Below are positions 27,051-36,476 of a stretch of DNA of 64,000 nucleotides, piece after piece. The notes beneath the pieces were generated by a model. The model searched no databases. It was not told the origin of the DNA and worked only from the letters and a program-made list of their open reading frames with translations. How positions within the stretch are numbered: the stretch's first letter is position 1; every line of letters starts with the position of its first letter. The stretch is from CAVQEK01 sp963711495 (GTDB lineage Bacteria; Bacteroidota; Bacteroidia; Cytophagales; Cyclobacteriaceae). The position numbers were made by a program, and so were the translations under genes. The DNA is taken from positions 1 to 64,000 of the forward strand of contig CAVQEK010000005.1 of the NCBI GenBank assembly GCA_963711495.1, read 5' to 3'.

Positions 27051-28187
27051 TCAATAAAATATTAAACCCATAATACTATCGGCCACGATTACCAACGAAA
27101 TAGAAACTACCACGGCAGCGGTCGTTACCTTCCCCACGCCTTCTGCTCCCTCTTTTACATGAAAACCATAGTAACTTCCAGTAAGGACGATCAGTACACC
27201 GAAAATCAAACTTTTAATGAACCCAGTGATAACATCCTTCAGCAACAGCGAATCAGTCATCCTGTGAAAAAAGATCTCCGGAGCGAGATCGAGATAATAA
27301 TACGCCACAGTCATACCACCGAGGATTCCCAGAATATCCGCCAACACGGTTAAAAAAGGCATGGTAAAAACACTGCCATGCATCTTTGGAACGACCACAA
27401 AACGAATTGGATTGAGCGCCATGGTCGTGAGGGCATCGAGTTCGGATGTCACTTTCATCGTAGCAATCTCAGCGGCAATGGCGGAGCCGCTTCGGCCTGC
27501 TACCAGAATGGCGGTGATCAGTGGTCCCATCTCACGCATCATGGCAATTACCGTCAAATCAGCAATGTAAATGTTGGCCCCGAAACTGCGCAACTGTTCG
27601 GCAGATTGCAAGGCCAGCACCAGGCCGATAATAAAAGACAAAACACTTACAATAGGCACTGCATTGACACCAATCGACACTGCCTGGTTGATGAACTCCC
27701 CCTTTCGGTGATTTTTTCTTATGAAAAGATCGGTTATCGACCAGTAAATGATATCTGATGTGAGGTAAAGGAAGTTGGGCAGCGACTGGGTGAAAAATTG
27801 ATATCCTTTTTCACCAAGAAATTCTGCAGCACCCAATTCTTTTTTCTTTTTTTTCGCCTGGATCCGATCAATGGAAAATATGTTGATTTTTTGAAGAATT
27901 GATTCGGAAGCGCCCTGCAAATTCGTAATGATTTTTCTTTCCTTAAGGTTTTTGAGGAGAAGATGTAAGGCCATAACACCAGCACTGTCAATTGATTCCA
28001 CTGTAGCCAGATCAACCGTCAGATTACCGAAGGAATAGTTTTTTAAAAGTTTATCCGTCTCCTCCCAAAAATGGTTTACCTGCTTCAAGGTGAGAGATTT
28101 CCTCAATTCCAATGTATCACCGCGCAGTTGTACTTCCAGGCTTGCTTCTTGTGCTGTTTCTCCCGTTGATTTGCCTTGAATCATCAA
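27051..28187 (-). CDS. mlaE: MlaE-like permease with fused N-terminal STAS domain
   Basis: This is the inner-membrane permease of the MCE transporter. Residues of about 15-120 form a STAS domain, equivalent to separate MlaB in Escherichia coli, including IDSAGVMALHLLLK. Residues of about 150-378 form the MlaE permease with five or so membrane helices and the conserved MREMGPLITAILVAGRSGSAI and ELDALTTMALNPIRFVVVPK. The fusion explains why no mlaB gene is present. It sits between a PqiC-like lipoprotein gene (21 nt upstream) and mlaF (12 nt downstream). Length is 378 aa, matching other STAS-MlaE fusions. Confidence 0.93.
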   Translation of the reverse strand: MMIQGKSTGETAQEASLEVQLRGDTLELRKSLTLKQVNHFWEETDKLLKNYSFGNLTVDLATVESIDSAGVMALHLLLKNLKERKIITNLQGASESILQKINIFSIDRIQAKKKKKELGAAEFLGEKGYQFFTQSLPNFLYLTSDIIYWSITDLFIRKNHRKGEFINQAVSIGVNAVPIVSVLSFIIGLVLALQSAEQLRSFGANIYIADLTVIAMMREMGPLITAILVAGRSGSAIAAEIATMKVTSELDALTTMALNPIRFVVVPKMHGSVFTMPFLTVLADILGILGGMTVAYYYLDLAPEIFFHRMTDSLLLKDVITGFIKSLIFGVLIVLTGSYYGFHVKEGAEGVGKVTTAAVVVSISLVIVADSIMGLIFY

Positions 28188-28208
28188 TAGCCGTTATTAG
28201 ATTATCAA

Positions 28209-28817
28209 CTATAAATTGAAGTGATCTCTAATCTTTTCAGAAAACCTTAACAGTTGCTGATAGTAAGATTCACTCACAGCCTGAGCAAACAAATTGATGT
28301 TTTTTTTGCCCAGTGGTTTATAGACATCCGCTGAATGCATTATCAACGTGTTTTTAGTTTTATAGTCTACCAACCGAAATTCTACTTTCAAATGGGTACT
28401 CAACTGATCACCATTCTGGACTGTTTCGAGCGCATCGATATAGGTTTGGATCTGATAGCCCGGGACCAGTTTCCAAAAACGGGTAGAAACATTGCCAAAT
28501 AACCCCCAATTTTGAATTTTGTGCAGGTTAATTTCTGTAAATGCATCTTCCGGTTTCACTGCCCATTGATGATGGACATAATAAGTGATTTCATGGCTTT
28601 GCTGGCGATTGGCAATACGAAAACCAGCAAATGCCTGGTTGAGATTCACTGGTTCAATTTCACAGGCTTCTTCCGACACTGGTGAATTTACTATTTTTGT
28701 CGTGTCGGTTATCTCTCCTAAATTGATTGTATAGTATTTGATGACAATCTTTTTCTGGCTTCTACATCCACCGACTAATAAAAATATAAGCCACAAAAAT
28801 ATCCAAACGTGTTTCAT
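28209..28817 (-). CDS. ABC-type transport auxiliary lipoprotein (PqiC/LinB-like)
   Basis: This 202-aa lipoprotein has the signal MKHVWIFLWLIFLLVGGC with VGGC (Cys18). The mature protein begins with KKIVIKYYTINLG, matching the YYxL opening of PqiC-type auxiliary lipoproteins. Later it has ALETVQNGDQLSTHLKVEFRLVD, a beta-alpha-beta pattern common in that group. Such proteins help MCE transporters at the outer membrane. It starts 1 nt after the MlaD stop codon and precedes the STAS-MlaE gene, so genomic context strongly supports the assignment; sequence similarity by eye is moderate. In proteobacteria this lipoprotein type accompanies Pqi and some Mce systems rather than Mla itself. Confidence 0.75.
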   Translation of the reverse strand: MKHVWIFLWLIFLLVGGCRSQKKIVIKYYTINLGEITDTTKIVNSPVSEEACEIEPVNLNQAFAGFRIANRQQSHEITYYVHHQWAVKPEDAFTEINLHKIQNWGLFGNVSTRFWKLVPGYQIQTYIDALETVQNGDQLSTHLKVEFRLVDYKTKNTLIMHSADVYKPLGKKNINLFAQAVSESYYQQLLRFSEKIRDHFNL

Positions 28818-28818
28818 G

Positions 28819-29826
28819 TTACTTTTTATTTAATTCCCGGTCCGGTGTTTCTTTCATTTTTGTGCCGCGGATCAGTACCGAAGGATCGTTGTTGATCATG
28901 CGCGAAGCTTCATTGAGATTCTGAAGCGTGGATTTGAGCAATTCCATACTTTGGGCAAAATCCTGACTGCTGCGGTCGAGATCGCGATCGATATTTACCA
29001 GCAATTGATTGGTTTGCTTCACTACTTCACTCATCTGTTCAATCAGCCCCTTCAAATTGGTTTCCTGAAGTTTTTGTGCAATATCCCTGGTGCTGCCGAG
29101 TATCTGGTTAAGTGTGTCTCCATGTACAATATTGTTGACCTTCGTGACCATCTGTTGCAATAATATACTGGTTGAGTCAAAACGGTTGCTGATTTGTCTG
29201 GCGGTTAATACGGTCGTGCGCACATCCGAACGATTTTCGGTGAGCATGGTGTCGATCTTGACAAAGGCAACATTGGCTTTGTCGGCGGTTTTCGAGATTT
29301 TCTCCACCATGGAGGTGATCTTGTGCAGGTTGGCAGGTTCTGTGAACTCCTGGAGATTATTCAATATTTTCTCCACTTTTTCAGCAATTACCTCTGCTTT
29401 GCCGGTGATGTCCTCAGTAAGGGAGGAGCCGGCAGGAATAAAGCTATCTTTAGCCAGAAACTTAGCGTCGTTGGATCCTCCCCGGATCTCAATGGTTTTA
29501 AGTCCCGTGATTCCAATGGTCGTAATATCAGCCTGAGCATCTACCTTAATAGGCGTACCGGGTTTGAGTGCCAGTTTCACTACGATGCGGTTTACATTGT
29601 TGGGATCGATGGAAATATCACGGATTGCGCCGACCTTAATGCCCAAATACTTCACCGGACTACCCACTTCAATACCGCTCACAGAAACATCTTCATAAGC
29701 CACATAATAAATATCCTCTTCTTTCAGAAATCGCTGGACGGTAAAAAAGCCAATTAACATCAGCAGGATCACTAAACTAGCAATGATAAAAATTCCAAGT
29801 CGTATTTTTTGAGCACGTGTAGCCAT
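28819..29826 (-). CDS. mlaD: MlaD-like MCE-domain lipid-binding protein
   Basis: This is a periplasmic substrate-binding protein anchored by one N-terminal helix (about 11-29, IRLGIFIIASLVILLMLIGF). The MCE domain (about 37-118) shows YVAYEDVSVSGIEVGSPVKY, GIKVGAIRDI and ITGLKTIEIRGG. MCE proteins form hexameric rings that carry lipid. The C-terminal 200 residues are helical and coiled-coil-like with repeated hydrophobic spacing, and end in a short polar tail. Length (335 aa) exceeds that of E. coli MlaD (183 aa), with the extra part in the helical tail. It is the first gene of the operon. A TAnnTTTG match lies on the minus strand at 29871-29878, 45 bp before the start, but lacks a clear -33 element. 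Confidence 0.92.
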   Translation of the reverse strand: MATRAQKIRLGIFIIASLVILLMLIGFFTVQRFLKEEDIYYVAYEDVSVSGIEVGSPVKYLGIKVGAIRDISIDPNNVNRIVVKLALKPGTPIKVDAQADITTIGITGLKTIEIRGGSNDAKFLAKDSFIPAGSSLTEDITGKAEVIAEKVEKILNNLQEFTEPANLHKITSMVEKISKTADKANVAFVKIDTMLTENRSDVRTTVLTARQISNRFDSTSILLQQMVTKVNNIVHGDTLNQILGSTRDIAQKLQETNLKGLIEQMSEVVKQTNQLLVNIDRDLDRSSQDFAQSMELLKSTLQNLNEASRMINNDPSVLIRGTKMKETPDRELNKK

Positions 29827-30215
29827 ACTTTTTAAACAAAAAAACCAGTTAAATTATCAATCCACTTGCTCAAAAATAGAAATAAGATTTAAAAGCTGGT
29901 ATGTGTATACATATTTTAAGTAGTTTCGATGCTAATCATATACTTATTTTAACCGAGCAGGACACTAATATGCATACAGCATCCTGCAATATTATGTTTT
30001 ATTTGTTCTTGTCGCCACAACTATAACGCTAATATTCCATATGTCATCTCCATTTAAATTTCTGCCCAGGTTGTTCAATAAGGCTTAACAAATGCAATGT
30101 ACCCTGTTCGACGCAAAAATTTCCTGGCAATGAATCCTGATGAATGCCGTCATTGGAATAATATCAATTATCTGCTGAGATCGTTAATTAAATAGGACAA
30201 CAATCAAAAAAAGCT
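29827..30215. other. Intergenic region between divergent mlaD and small lipoprotein genes
   Basis: This 389-bp A+T-rich stretch must hold the promoters for both divergent units. On the minus strand one TAnnTTTG element (29871-29878) suits mlaD. No open frame with a plausible protein, no tRNA fold and no strong inverted repeat was seen. Confidence 0.5.
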
Positions 30216-30629
30216 ATGAAACGTTTATGGATGTTTGGTGTTTTATTGACCATTTTAGGTGGATGTGCCGTGAACCAACGGCCGATGACGACTGGTAAAA
30301 ACCTGATTGATATCGAAAAAGACCAGGATCAATATGATGTCGTGGTATTGGATCCGGGTTTCGACACCTGGTTCGCAACCCACTATAGTCCGGCAAAAGA
30401 TCATTCCGATCAATATTATCATAACTGGAATGTACAGTATGTGGCGGCATGGAATTACAAAGCCATGAATCCCGGATATTCCAATTATTTTGAAAACGTA
30501 ATCAATTATGATCCGAATACAGACTATGGCCTGCCGGTAGAACGCAAGCTTTACTATTACTTTCGATTTGTAGAACTTCAGCTAAAGATCCCGATCATCA
30601 ATCCACCGAGACCTGGTGATTTGCTTTAA
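30216..30629 (+). CDS. Small lipoprotein, DUF6146-like
   Basis: This 137-aa protein starts MKRLWMFGVLLTILGGC with LGGC (Cys17). The mature part contains YDVVVLDPGFDTWFATHYSPAKDH and ends with a segment rich in tyrosine (KLYYYFRFVEL) and PRPGDLL. The DPGFDTW pattern and the YWNVQYVAAWNYK-like middle resemble small Bacteroidota lipoproteins annotated as DUF6146; that name is from memory. The function is unknown. No surface-export acidic stretch follows the cysteine, so a periplasmic location is likely. It is monocistronic, divergent from mlaD, and is followed by a possible hairpin at 30863-30891. Confidence 0.75.
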   Translation: MKRLWMFGVLLTILGGCAVNQRPMTTGKNLIDIEKDQDQYDVVVLDPGFDTWFATHYSPAKDHSDQYYHNWNVQYVAAWNYKAMNPGYSNYFENVINYDPNTDYGLPVERKLYYYFRFVELQLKIPIINPPRPGDLL

Positions 30630-30862
30630 TGTCAATTCGATATTTGACAATTGTAGCGTTTCTTTGAAAGGAAATTTGCTATTGTTTGCCGCACGGAATA
30701 AATTATTTCAGGGCAACAATTGACTATCAATGTCACGAAACAACTAACCATCAAGGCATTAATGGTGGATGATGACTAAGACAAAGGCTTAGATTATTAT
30801 GTCTCGAGGCTAAATTGTCTGCGATGCCTTTCCGTCTTGTTGAAATGGCGGGAAAATAGCAA

Positions 30863-30891
30863 GACCTGCCAGGATTGGAACCCAACAGGTC
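30863..30891. terminator. Imperfect hairpin between convergent genes, possible terminator
   Basis: GACCTG at 30863-30868 is inverted as CAGGTC at 30886-30891. The inner part (CCAGGATT versus AACCC) pairs imperfectly around a GGAA loop. It lies between the convergent small lipoprotein gene (stop 30629) and the esterase gene (stop 30915). There is no strong T run on either side, only CAAAACT on the right, so the terminator role is tentative. Confidence 0.4.
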
Positions 30892-30914
30892 AAAACTGTC
30901 AAACCAAAATAAAA

Positions 30915-33371
30915 CTACTGCGTGATGTAGTTTTTACGCTTCAAAGTCCAGTCGTTGTCAAAGAATCCGGCCATGCGAACGCCATCTTGTCCTTCGATCA
31001 ACATTTCCGGGTCAAAGATCATAAAATCGGGAAATCCGCTTCCACCCGAAAAATAACTGTTGGCCGAAGCTGACTCCATACCTGCCAGGCCAGTTCCGCC
31101 GATGACCGCCACGCAGGCGATCTTACTGTCTTTCCGCGGCCGGACAAAATAGAAACCATAATTTCCGCCCTTGAATTGTTGTGTTCCTGCCTGAAGGATC
31201 CCTTCATGCGCTGAAATTGGCCCATCATCCATCACTTGTTCCCAGGCCTGGTTGGTATCGGCATTGCCATAAAGAATCACTCCCCGATCCGGATATTTCA
31301 ATGCTCCAAAATTTTTGTCAGCCTCAATATCAACCGCTCCATTTCCCCGGTAATACCAGGTTTCGGCATCATACCGCGCCTTATTGTAAGCCCATTCATT
31401 TTCTTCCCTGGTTCCCCTGGTGCCGTACACAAATACCATATTATGTTGAAAAGCTTCTTTGAATGGCCCTCCGCGATTGATATTCTTTTCTTCGGCACCT
31501 GGCGCAACACCCGATTCCCACAAATTATCCTTTTTCTCCAGGCAGATCCTTTGTGCTGGGTTTTTAATAATAAAATCACCAATAGACTGGCTATCGAGGG
31601 TAATGGTGAGCGTATCATTTGTCGGATAGAAGCTCACATCAAAGGATAACGATTTTACATTTTCCGTAGTGCCATTGATCGTGCCTTTTTCAAAATCCTG
31701 TTCGAGCAAAATATGGCTGTAATCCAGGGGCATTTCCTGCTGCTCGATCCTGGCCCAGTACATTTCAGCAGAGACATCCGGATTTGCAGTGGTAAAATCA
31801 ATTTCCTTTACCGTATTTTCTTCGGGGATCTTGTGCCATTTAAAATATTCAAAAATAGGTGGCCAGTCTACACTTTCATTACTCCACCAATGCGATCCGC
31901 CGGGATATTCATAATAGCTAAAATCAGGTTGAAAAGTGCCCAGTAATTCGCGCATCTGACGCGCATATTTTACGGGCACCACCCGATCCGCATCGCCATG
32001 CAGGATATAAACACCGCTGGCCTTATAATTCTTTGCCAGGGCAATGGTATTGCTTCCGTTGCTGGCACGCACCAATAATTTTTCCATCCCTTTTAAAGAA
32101 TCTTCTTCCGGTATCCTGCCATCGTGGGAACCGTAGGCGGCCAATGTCGGATAGCCTGAACATGGGGCGATGGCGGCAAATTTATCGGGATAGGTAGCGC
32201 CAAGGAACCAGGTGCCGTGTCCGCCCATGGAATGACCGGTAAGATAAATATGCTGTGGGTCCGGATGGAACATTTGCTTTCCAATATTCAATACCTCCAG
32301 GGCATCCATCCTGCCCCAATCCTCCCAATTGAAACCCCTGGGCCTTCGGTTTGTAGCAGCGATCAATACCCCCCAATCTTTCGACTTGTAAGCCCGGGCC
32401 TGGCCTATGGCTTCCACTCCGGCGCCATGAACGGACAGGAACAGTGCCGGATTTTCATCATTTTTTTTGCTTTGCGGGGTCACCGCAAAATATTGAACGC
32501 TGCCATCAATCTGGCTGATAAACGTTCTCTTGTACTGTTTATCCGGCGTCATGGCTTCCAGTTCGATATCCGTTTCATCCATTGTTTTGTGACCTTTTAA
32601 CAAAGTCAAATGCACAGTCACTTTACCTTCAGTATTCACCACCCCCGGATCAAACTGAAACCCAACCTTACGCCAGGTCATTTTGGTAACTTCCGGAATG
32701 ATCGTCGCAACAGCGTTGCCATTGATCTCAGCCTTTATTTCATATTCTGATAAGGAACTGTTTGTCGTGTTCAACACCCGGATGCCGCCCCACATTTTAC
32801 CGGACCCGCCCACGATGAGGCTGGGTAAGGTCATGTCAGTCGCCATGAAACTGATAGATTTTTCAGGTTTAACCAGGCTGGCGCTCACGCCATTCCACGC
32901 TGCAAATCGCGAGCATTGCACTAAGAATTCATTTAACCCTCTTTTTAGCTGTACTGGCAATTCGAGGTATCCGTAACTGTAAATGTCGCCGCCTCGTGGT
33001 ACGCCATTTACATAAACCATGCTATGCCCGTTCACTTTCAGCAACATGGTCTCTGTTTTTGGGGCATTACAGGTTAAATACAAATATCCATTCACCATCG
33101 ACCTGCCTTTGAACTTTCCCTCTTTATTGGCAGTGATGGTGTCCCATGTCACTTCATCTCCGGAAAAATTAATACCCAGCACTTTTCCCTCTTCTGGCTT
33201 TTGAAGTTTGCCCATTATGAGTTGATAAGCCAACAGGTCCTTATAGATTGCCTCTCTGCCGTATACCGTACATTGACCGGCTACCAGTCCATTATTAAAT
33301 ACAATTTCCTGCTGGGCGCTCGCCAACTGAGCCCACAATAAACAGACTAAAAAATAGATACTGAATTTCAT
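30915..33371 (-). CDS. Secreted alpha/beta-hydrolase esterase (prolyl-oligopeptidase-like)
   Basis: This is a large exported serine hydrolase. From the ATG at 33371 it begins MKFSIYFLVCLLWAQLASAQ, a clean signal peptide; a longer frame from 33410 adds 13 residues. In that longer numbering the N-terminal 290 residues are beta-rich. The hydrolase domain runs from about 300 to 520, with the nucleophile Ser394 in TGHSMGGHGTW, the acid Asp475 in HGDADRVVP and His507 in PGGSHWW. A C-terminal region of about 300 residues follows that resembles no domain I can name. Prolyl-oligopeptidase-like esterases of this size in Bacteroidota often act on ester groups of polysaccharides. The downstream-facing neighbour at 33468 is a carbohydrate-active protein, so the two probably share a substrate. 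That substrate is unknown. Confidence 0.82.
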   Translation of the reverse strand: MKFSIYFLVCLLWAQLASAQQEIVFNNGLVAGQCTVYGREAIYKDLLAYQLIMGKLQKPEEGKVLGINFSGDEVTWDTITANKEGKFKGRSMVNGYLYLTCNAPKTETMLLKVNGHSMVYVNGVPRGGDIYSYGYLELPVQLKRGLNEFLVQCSRFAAWNGVSASLVKPEKSISFMATDMTLPSLIVGGSGKMWGGIRVLNTTNSSLSEYEIKAEINGNAVATIIPEVTKMTWRKVGFQFDPGVVNTEGKVTVHLTLLKGHKTMDETDIELEAMTPDKQYKRTFISQIDGSVQYFAVTPQSKKNDENPALFLSVHGAGVEAIGQARAYKSKDWGVLIAATNRRPRGFNWEDWGRMDALEVLNIGKQMFHPDPQHIYLTGHSMGGHGTWFLGATYPDKFAAIAPCSGYPTLAAYGSHDGRIPEEDSLKGMEKLLVRASNGSNTIALAKNYKASGVYILHGDADRVVPVKYARQMRELLGTFQPDFSYYEYPGGSHWWSNESVDWPPIFEYFKWHKIPEENTVKEIDFTTANPDVSAEMYWARIEQQEMPLDYSHILLEQDFEKGTINGTTENVKSLSFDVSFYPTNDTLTITLDSQSIGDFIIKNPAQRICLEKKDNLWESGVAPGAEEKNINRGGPFKEAFQHNMVFVYGTRGTREENEWAYNKARYDAETWYYRGNGAVDIEADKNFGALKYPDRGVILYGNADTNQAWEQVMDDGPISAHEGILQAGTQQFKGGNYGFYFVRPRKDSKIACVAVIGGTGLAGMESASANSYFSGGSGFPDFMIFDPEMLIEGQDGVRMAGFFDNDWTLKRKNYITQ

Positions 33372-33467
33372 CCTGCTATTCATTGGTACATTTTTTAATA
33401 TTTTGATCATTGTAAATATTTATAGAAAACTTTATTGATGTCTGTGTATAGATCGATGAATTATTCA

Positions 33468-36098
33468 CTATTCAACCAATATCTCATCGCAAAATATCCA
33501 ACCCCTGGTTCCGGGGAATAAAAATCCCTGCGGTATTGCTCCAATGTTTTCCGCTTCTATCTTAATATATCTGGCTTTGCTTTTTTGACAATCGATGATG
33601 AATGGCTTGATATATGCCCCTCTGTGTTTTGACCCTTCATTATTTATCAAGGAGTCTGCGGGTTTAAAATTTACGCCATCATCCGAGATGAATACCCGGA
33701 CTGCTTTGGGCAAATGTATGCCACTATTCACATCACAAAGAAAATTCACCGTGACATGGTCGAATGCACTGATCTTTCCCAGGTCAACGGTAACATCCAT
33801 GTCAATACCTTCAAAACCCAGCCACTTCCCATCTTTAAAGGCCGACGATCCAAGGATGCCGTCCGTTAAGCTGCCATCACCGTTGGCCTTGTATTTCGGG
33901 CTGTATTCGGTCTGGAAAGTGACCGGTTTTCCCAAGGCCTTATTTACCGGTATCAACTGACTGGTTTCTGCGATCAGTTTTTCATCCTGAAACAGACCCG
34001 CGCAGACCACAGAGGCCTTTTTTATTGCAAAAGGCCGCTGGTATTTTTTTGATTTCAGGTTCAAATCATTATGGTCCAATGTGTAGCGCAACTCAGAATT
34101 TTGAGAAATCGTACCCAACGATACCATCGCCGTTTGATCGGGATTGATGTGATACGAAATAGTCGGATCAGGATCTACCTGAAGCAGATCGAACCAGGCT
34201 GTTCCCCTGGTCACCAATTCGAGGCTTACCGAAGCACTGGTCCCAATGGAGTCAACATGAAATGAAAAATCGTACTGCTTCCAGTCAGGAGTGAGGGTAA
34301 ATGTTTTTTCAATATTCAATTTGTCAATTGATAACCGATAAGCCGGCATTTTTTCATTTACTGCTGCCTTTGCCCAAATGGATGCCGAATAACTGTTTCC
34401 CGGATTGAGCACAATCGGAAAAAAATCCAGTTGAACACCGGCACTGTCTTCCGGGGTATTCATACGCAGGCTGTAAAGCCCATCGACACTTTGGCGGGAA
34501 TCCACAAAATAGGTGGCCGCGTGATCTGCTTTGTTCCTTGAACGATACCGGGCATAACATTCGGAAGGCAATCCGGCATTGTACACCTTTTCAAAACCGG
34601 GATTGATGATGAGGTTTGTTGAATGCACTGCCTCTACCGTATCCCTTTTGCCGTTGTCTACCAGATAAACCCGTGTGCCGTAACCATCTATAAAATCACT
34701 GATCATCCCGTTTTTCAAGTCTTCCTGGCGGTTCTCAAACCAAACATCAATTTTTCTATCAGGTTGGTCCCCCTGAATGGCAATATTGAAATCCTTGGGT
34801 TCATTGTCTTTATTCACCGCGGCCACCAAGATTTTATCTTTATATTTCCAGCTTTTAACCAAAATACGATCATCATCACATTCTACCTGCGGGGCCGATT
34901 CATCCGATAATAGGAATGGCGTCATCTGTGCCACTTCCAATGCCATTTTTCCACATTCATTCCAGGAAATGGTAGATTTCGGCCGAAGATTGGGCGGCAT
35001 TCGCATGAAATACTGGATACCTGTCGCATTTTTCAACAAGCCAATGTAGGTCATCACCCTGATCTCCTGCGGAGTTGGTTCGCGTGTCCAGAACTCACCA
35101 CCACCAAATGCCTGCGGAACCAGCCAAATTGATTTTTCATATCGGAAATGATGGTCCAAATGCTCCACATCCGTTTGAACCTGATCTACCGGGCCCGGGA
35201 TCGGATATGGATCGGTCATGGCAATGTCCATGGCATCGCGGAATTCGTTGGCACGCTGAGGCATCATAAAAACAATCGATACCGGGTGGTAGGGATCGAG
35301 TGATTTGATCAGGTTATAGGCTTTCACCAAAAGATCGACCGGCCTTCCCTGCCCCAGCGGTTCGTCATTGAGATACCACGATAACAAGGCGGGATGATCG
35401 CGAAATGTGATCACTTCCTTTTTCAACAGATCCAGCAATTCATCTTGAGAGCGGTCGTAGGTCCTTGAGCCATTATGCCCGGAGCCAATCAGTGAATTCA
35501 CCCCATAATTCACTTTAATTCCAATGGCCGCACAACGGTCCATGTAGGTCTTCCTCTCTTCCAGACCTTCAGGAAGATTTCGCTGGTAAGGACCGATCAT
35601 ATTAAAACCCTGTACCACTTCCTGGTCCGGTAAGTCGCCCACCGGACTGCTGCAATAAAAACCAAAAGGAAAAAACGGTAAATTATCTACGATCAACCCA
35701 CCTGTTTCCAGATCGATCTTGACCGCATTATCTTTGGGGGCCAACCTCGTGATTTCCAGCGATCCTTCACCCAATTTTTTTTCAGCACTGAATATTTTAT
35801 ATTCCATCGAGGTTCTTCCAAGTGGGAGCTGGGCGATATCAAAACTAACTTTGATCTTATTGCCAGTAACACTGTCACTTTCTGCAAAGATCTGATCACC
35901 ACTGAAAAGCTGGATTTTGGCAGTATTTATTACTATATTTTCGGGAAAAACACCAATCACCTGCCCCGTTTGTTCTGTGGTGTAATAATTGAGCTTACTA
36001 AATACTTTCACTGCCTCCTGAGCCAAAGTCAATTGGTCAAATAAAAGGATGCAAAACAAAGCAATACCAAATCTTAAAATAAGGTGACGAATTTTCAT
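33468..36098 (-). CDS. Multidomain glycoside hydrolase-like TIM-barrel protein with discoidin-like C-terminus
   Basis: The protein starts at 36098 with MKIRHLILRFGIALFCILLF, a signal peptide ending near TLAQ; a start at 36173 would put 25 polar residues before it. An N-terminal beta-sandwich is followed by a (beta/alpha)8-like domain (about 130-390). This domain has LLSWYLNDEPLG, in which Glu246 matches the acid/base of GH-A clan enzymes, and VPQAFGGGEFW with a candidate nucleophile Glu. Residues of about 490-640 resemble a CBM4/9-type sandwich (NPGFEKVYNAGLPSECY). The C-terminal 160 residues are discoidin/F5-8C-like (NKALGKPVTFQTEYSP, DVTVDLGKI, YIKIEAENIG). I cannot place it in a defined GH family. 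It shares orientation with the downstream esterase gene (96 bp gap). Confidence 0.78.
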   Translation of the reverse strand: MKIRHLILRFGIALFCILLFDQLTLAQEAVKVFSKLNYYTTEQTGQVIGVFPENIVINTAKIQLFSGDQIFAESDSVTGNKIKVSFDIAQLPLGRTSMEYKIFSAEKKLGEGSLEITRLAPKDNAVKIDLETGGLIVDNLPFFPFGFYCSSPVGDLPDQEVVQGFNMIGPYQRNLPEGLEERKTYMDRCAAIGIKVNYGVNSLIGSGHNGSRTYDRSQDELLDLLKKEVITFRDHPALLSWYLNDEPLGQGRPVDLLVKAYNLIKSLDPYHPVSIVFMMPQRANEFRDAMDIAMTDPYPIPGPVDQVQTDVEHLDHHFRYEKSIWLVPQAFGGGEFWTREPTPQEIRVMTYIGLLKNATGIQYFMRMPPNLRPKSTISWNECGKMALEVAQMTPFLLSDESAPQVECDDDRILVKSWKYKDKILVAAVNKDNEPKDFNIAIQGDQPDRKIDVWFENRQEDLKNGMISDFIDGYGTRVYLVDNGKRDTVEAVHSTNLIINPGFEKVYNAGLPSECYARYRSRNKADHAATYFVDSRQSVDGLYSLRMNTPEDSAGVQLDFFPIVLNPGNSYSASIWAKAAVNEKMPAYRLSIDKLNIEKTFTLTPDWKQYDFSFHVDSIGTSASVSLELVTRGTAWFDLLQVDPDPTISYHINPDQTAMVSLGTISQNSELRYTLDHNDLNLKSKKYQRPFAIKKASVVCAGLFQDEKLIAETSQLIPVNKALGKPVTFQTEYSPKYKANGDGSLTDGILGSSAFKDGKWLGFEGIDMDVTVDLGKISAFDHVTVNFLCDVNSGIHLPKAVRVFISDDGVNFKPADSLINNEGSKHRGAYIKPFIIDCQKSKARYIKIEAENIGAIPQGFLFPGTRGWIFCDEILVE

Positions 36099-36476
36099 GG
36101 TTAGTTGAAGGTAATTGAAATGATGAATACCTTTTCCCTTAATTAACGGAGGATTTTCATTGGAAATTTCCACTATCTACAGCGAATAAAACTTTGCGAC
36201 TTCACAAACCTTCATTTTTCTCCGTAGGTGCCTTTAATCTATTTCCAATAAATAATTCGGGTTGATGTTCTATTTTTTCTCAGTAGATAATATTTTACCT
36301 ATTATAAGTTTACCTGAAAAAACAAATTCGGAATGCTAATCAGTATTTGATTCAAATGGATTTGAATGAATATTACCGGTTGAATAAATGGCAATAACTT
36401 TTGTTGGTAATTGAAGATTTTCAGAATCTTCCAATTACTTCATCAATATCCTAATCAAATAATCGTGTGAACTGGA
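36099..36476. other. Intergenic region upstream of the TIM-barrel hydrolase
   Basis: This 378-bp A+T-rich stretch lies between the rhodanese stop and the preferred start of the large hydrolase gene. It contains no convincing coding frame apart from the alternative upstream start at 36173, and no clear promoter consensus or hairpin. It presumably holds the promoter of the hydrolase-esterase pair. Confidence 0.45.

Noticed and set aside
30630..30914. tRNA-like GACCTG...CAGGTC fold
   Set aside because: Only an imperfect hairpin; no T-loop, anticodon arm or acceptor stem can be drawn.
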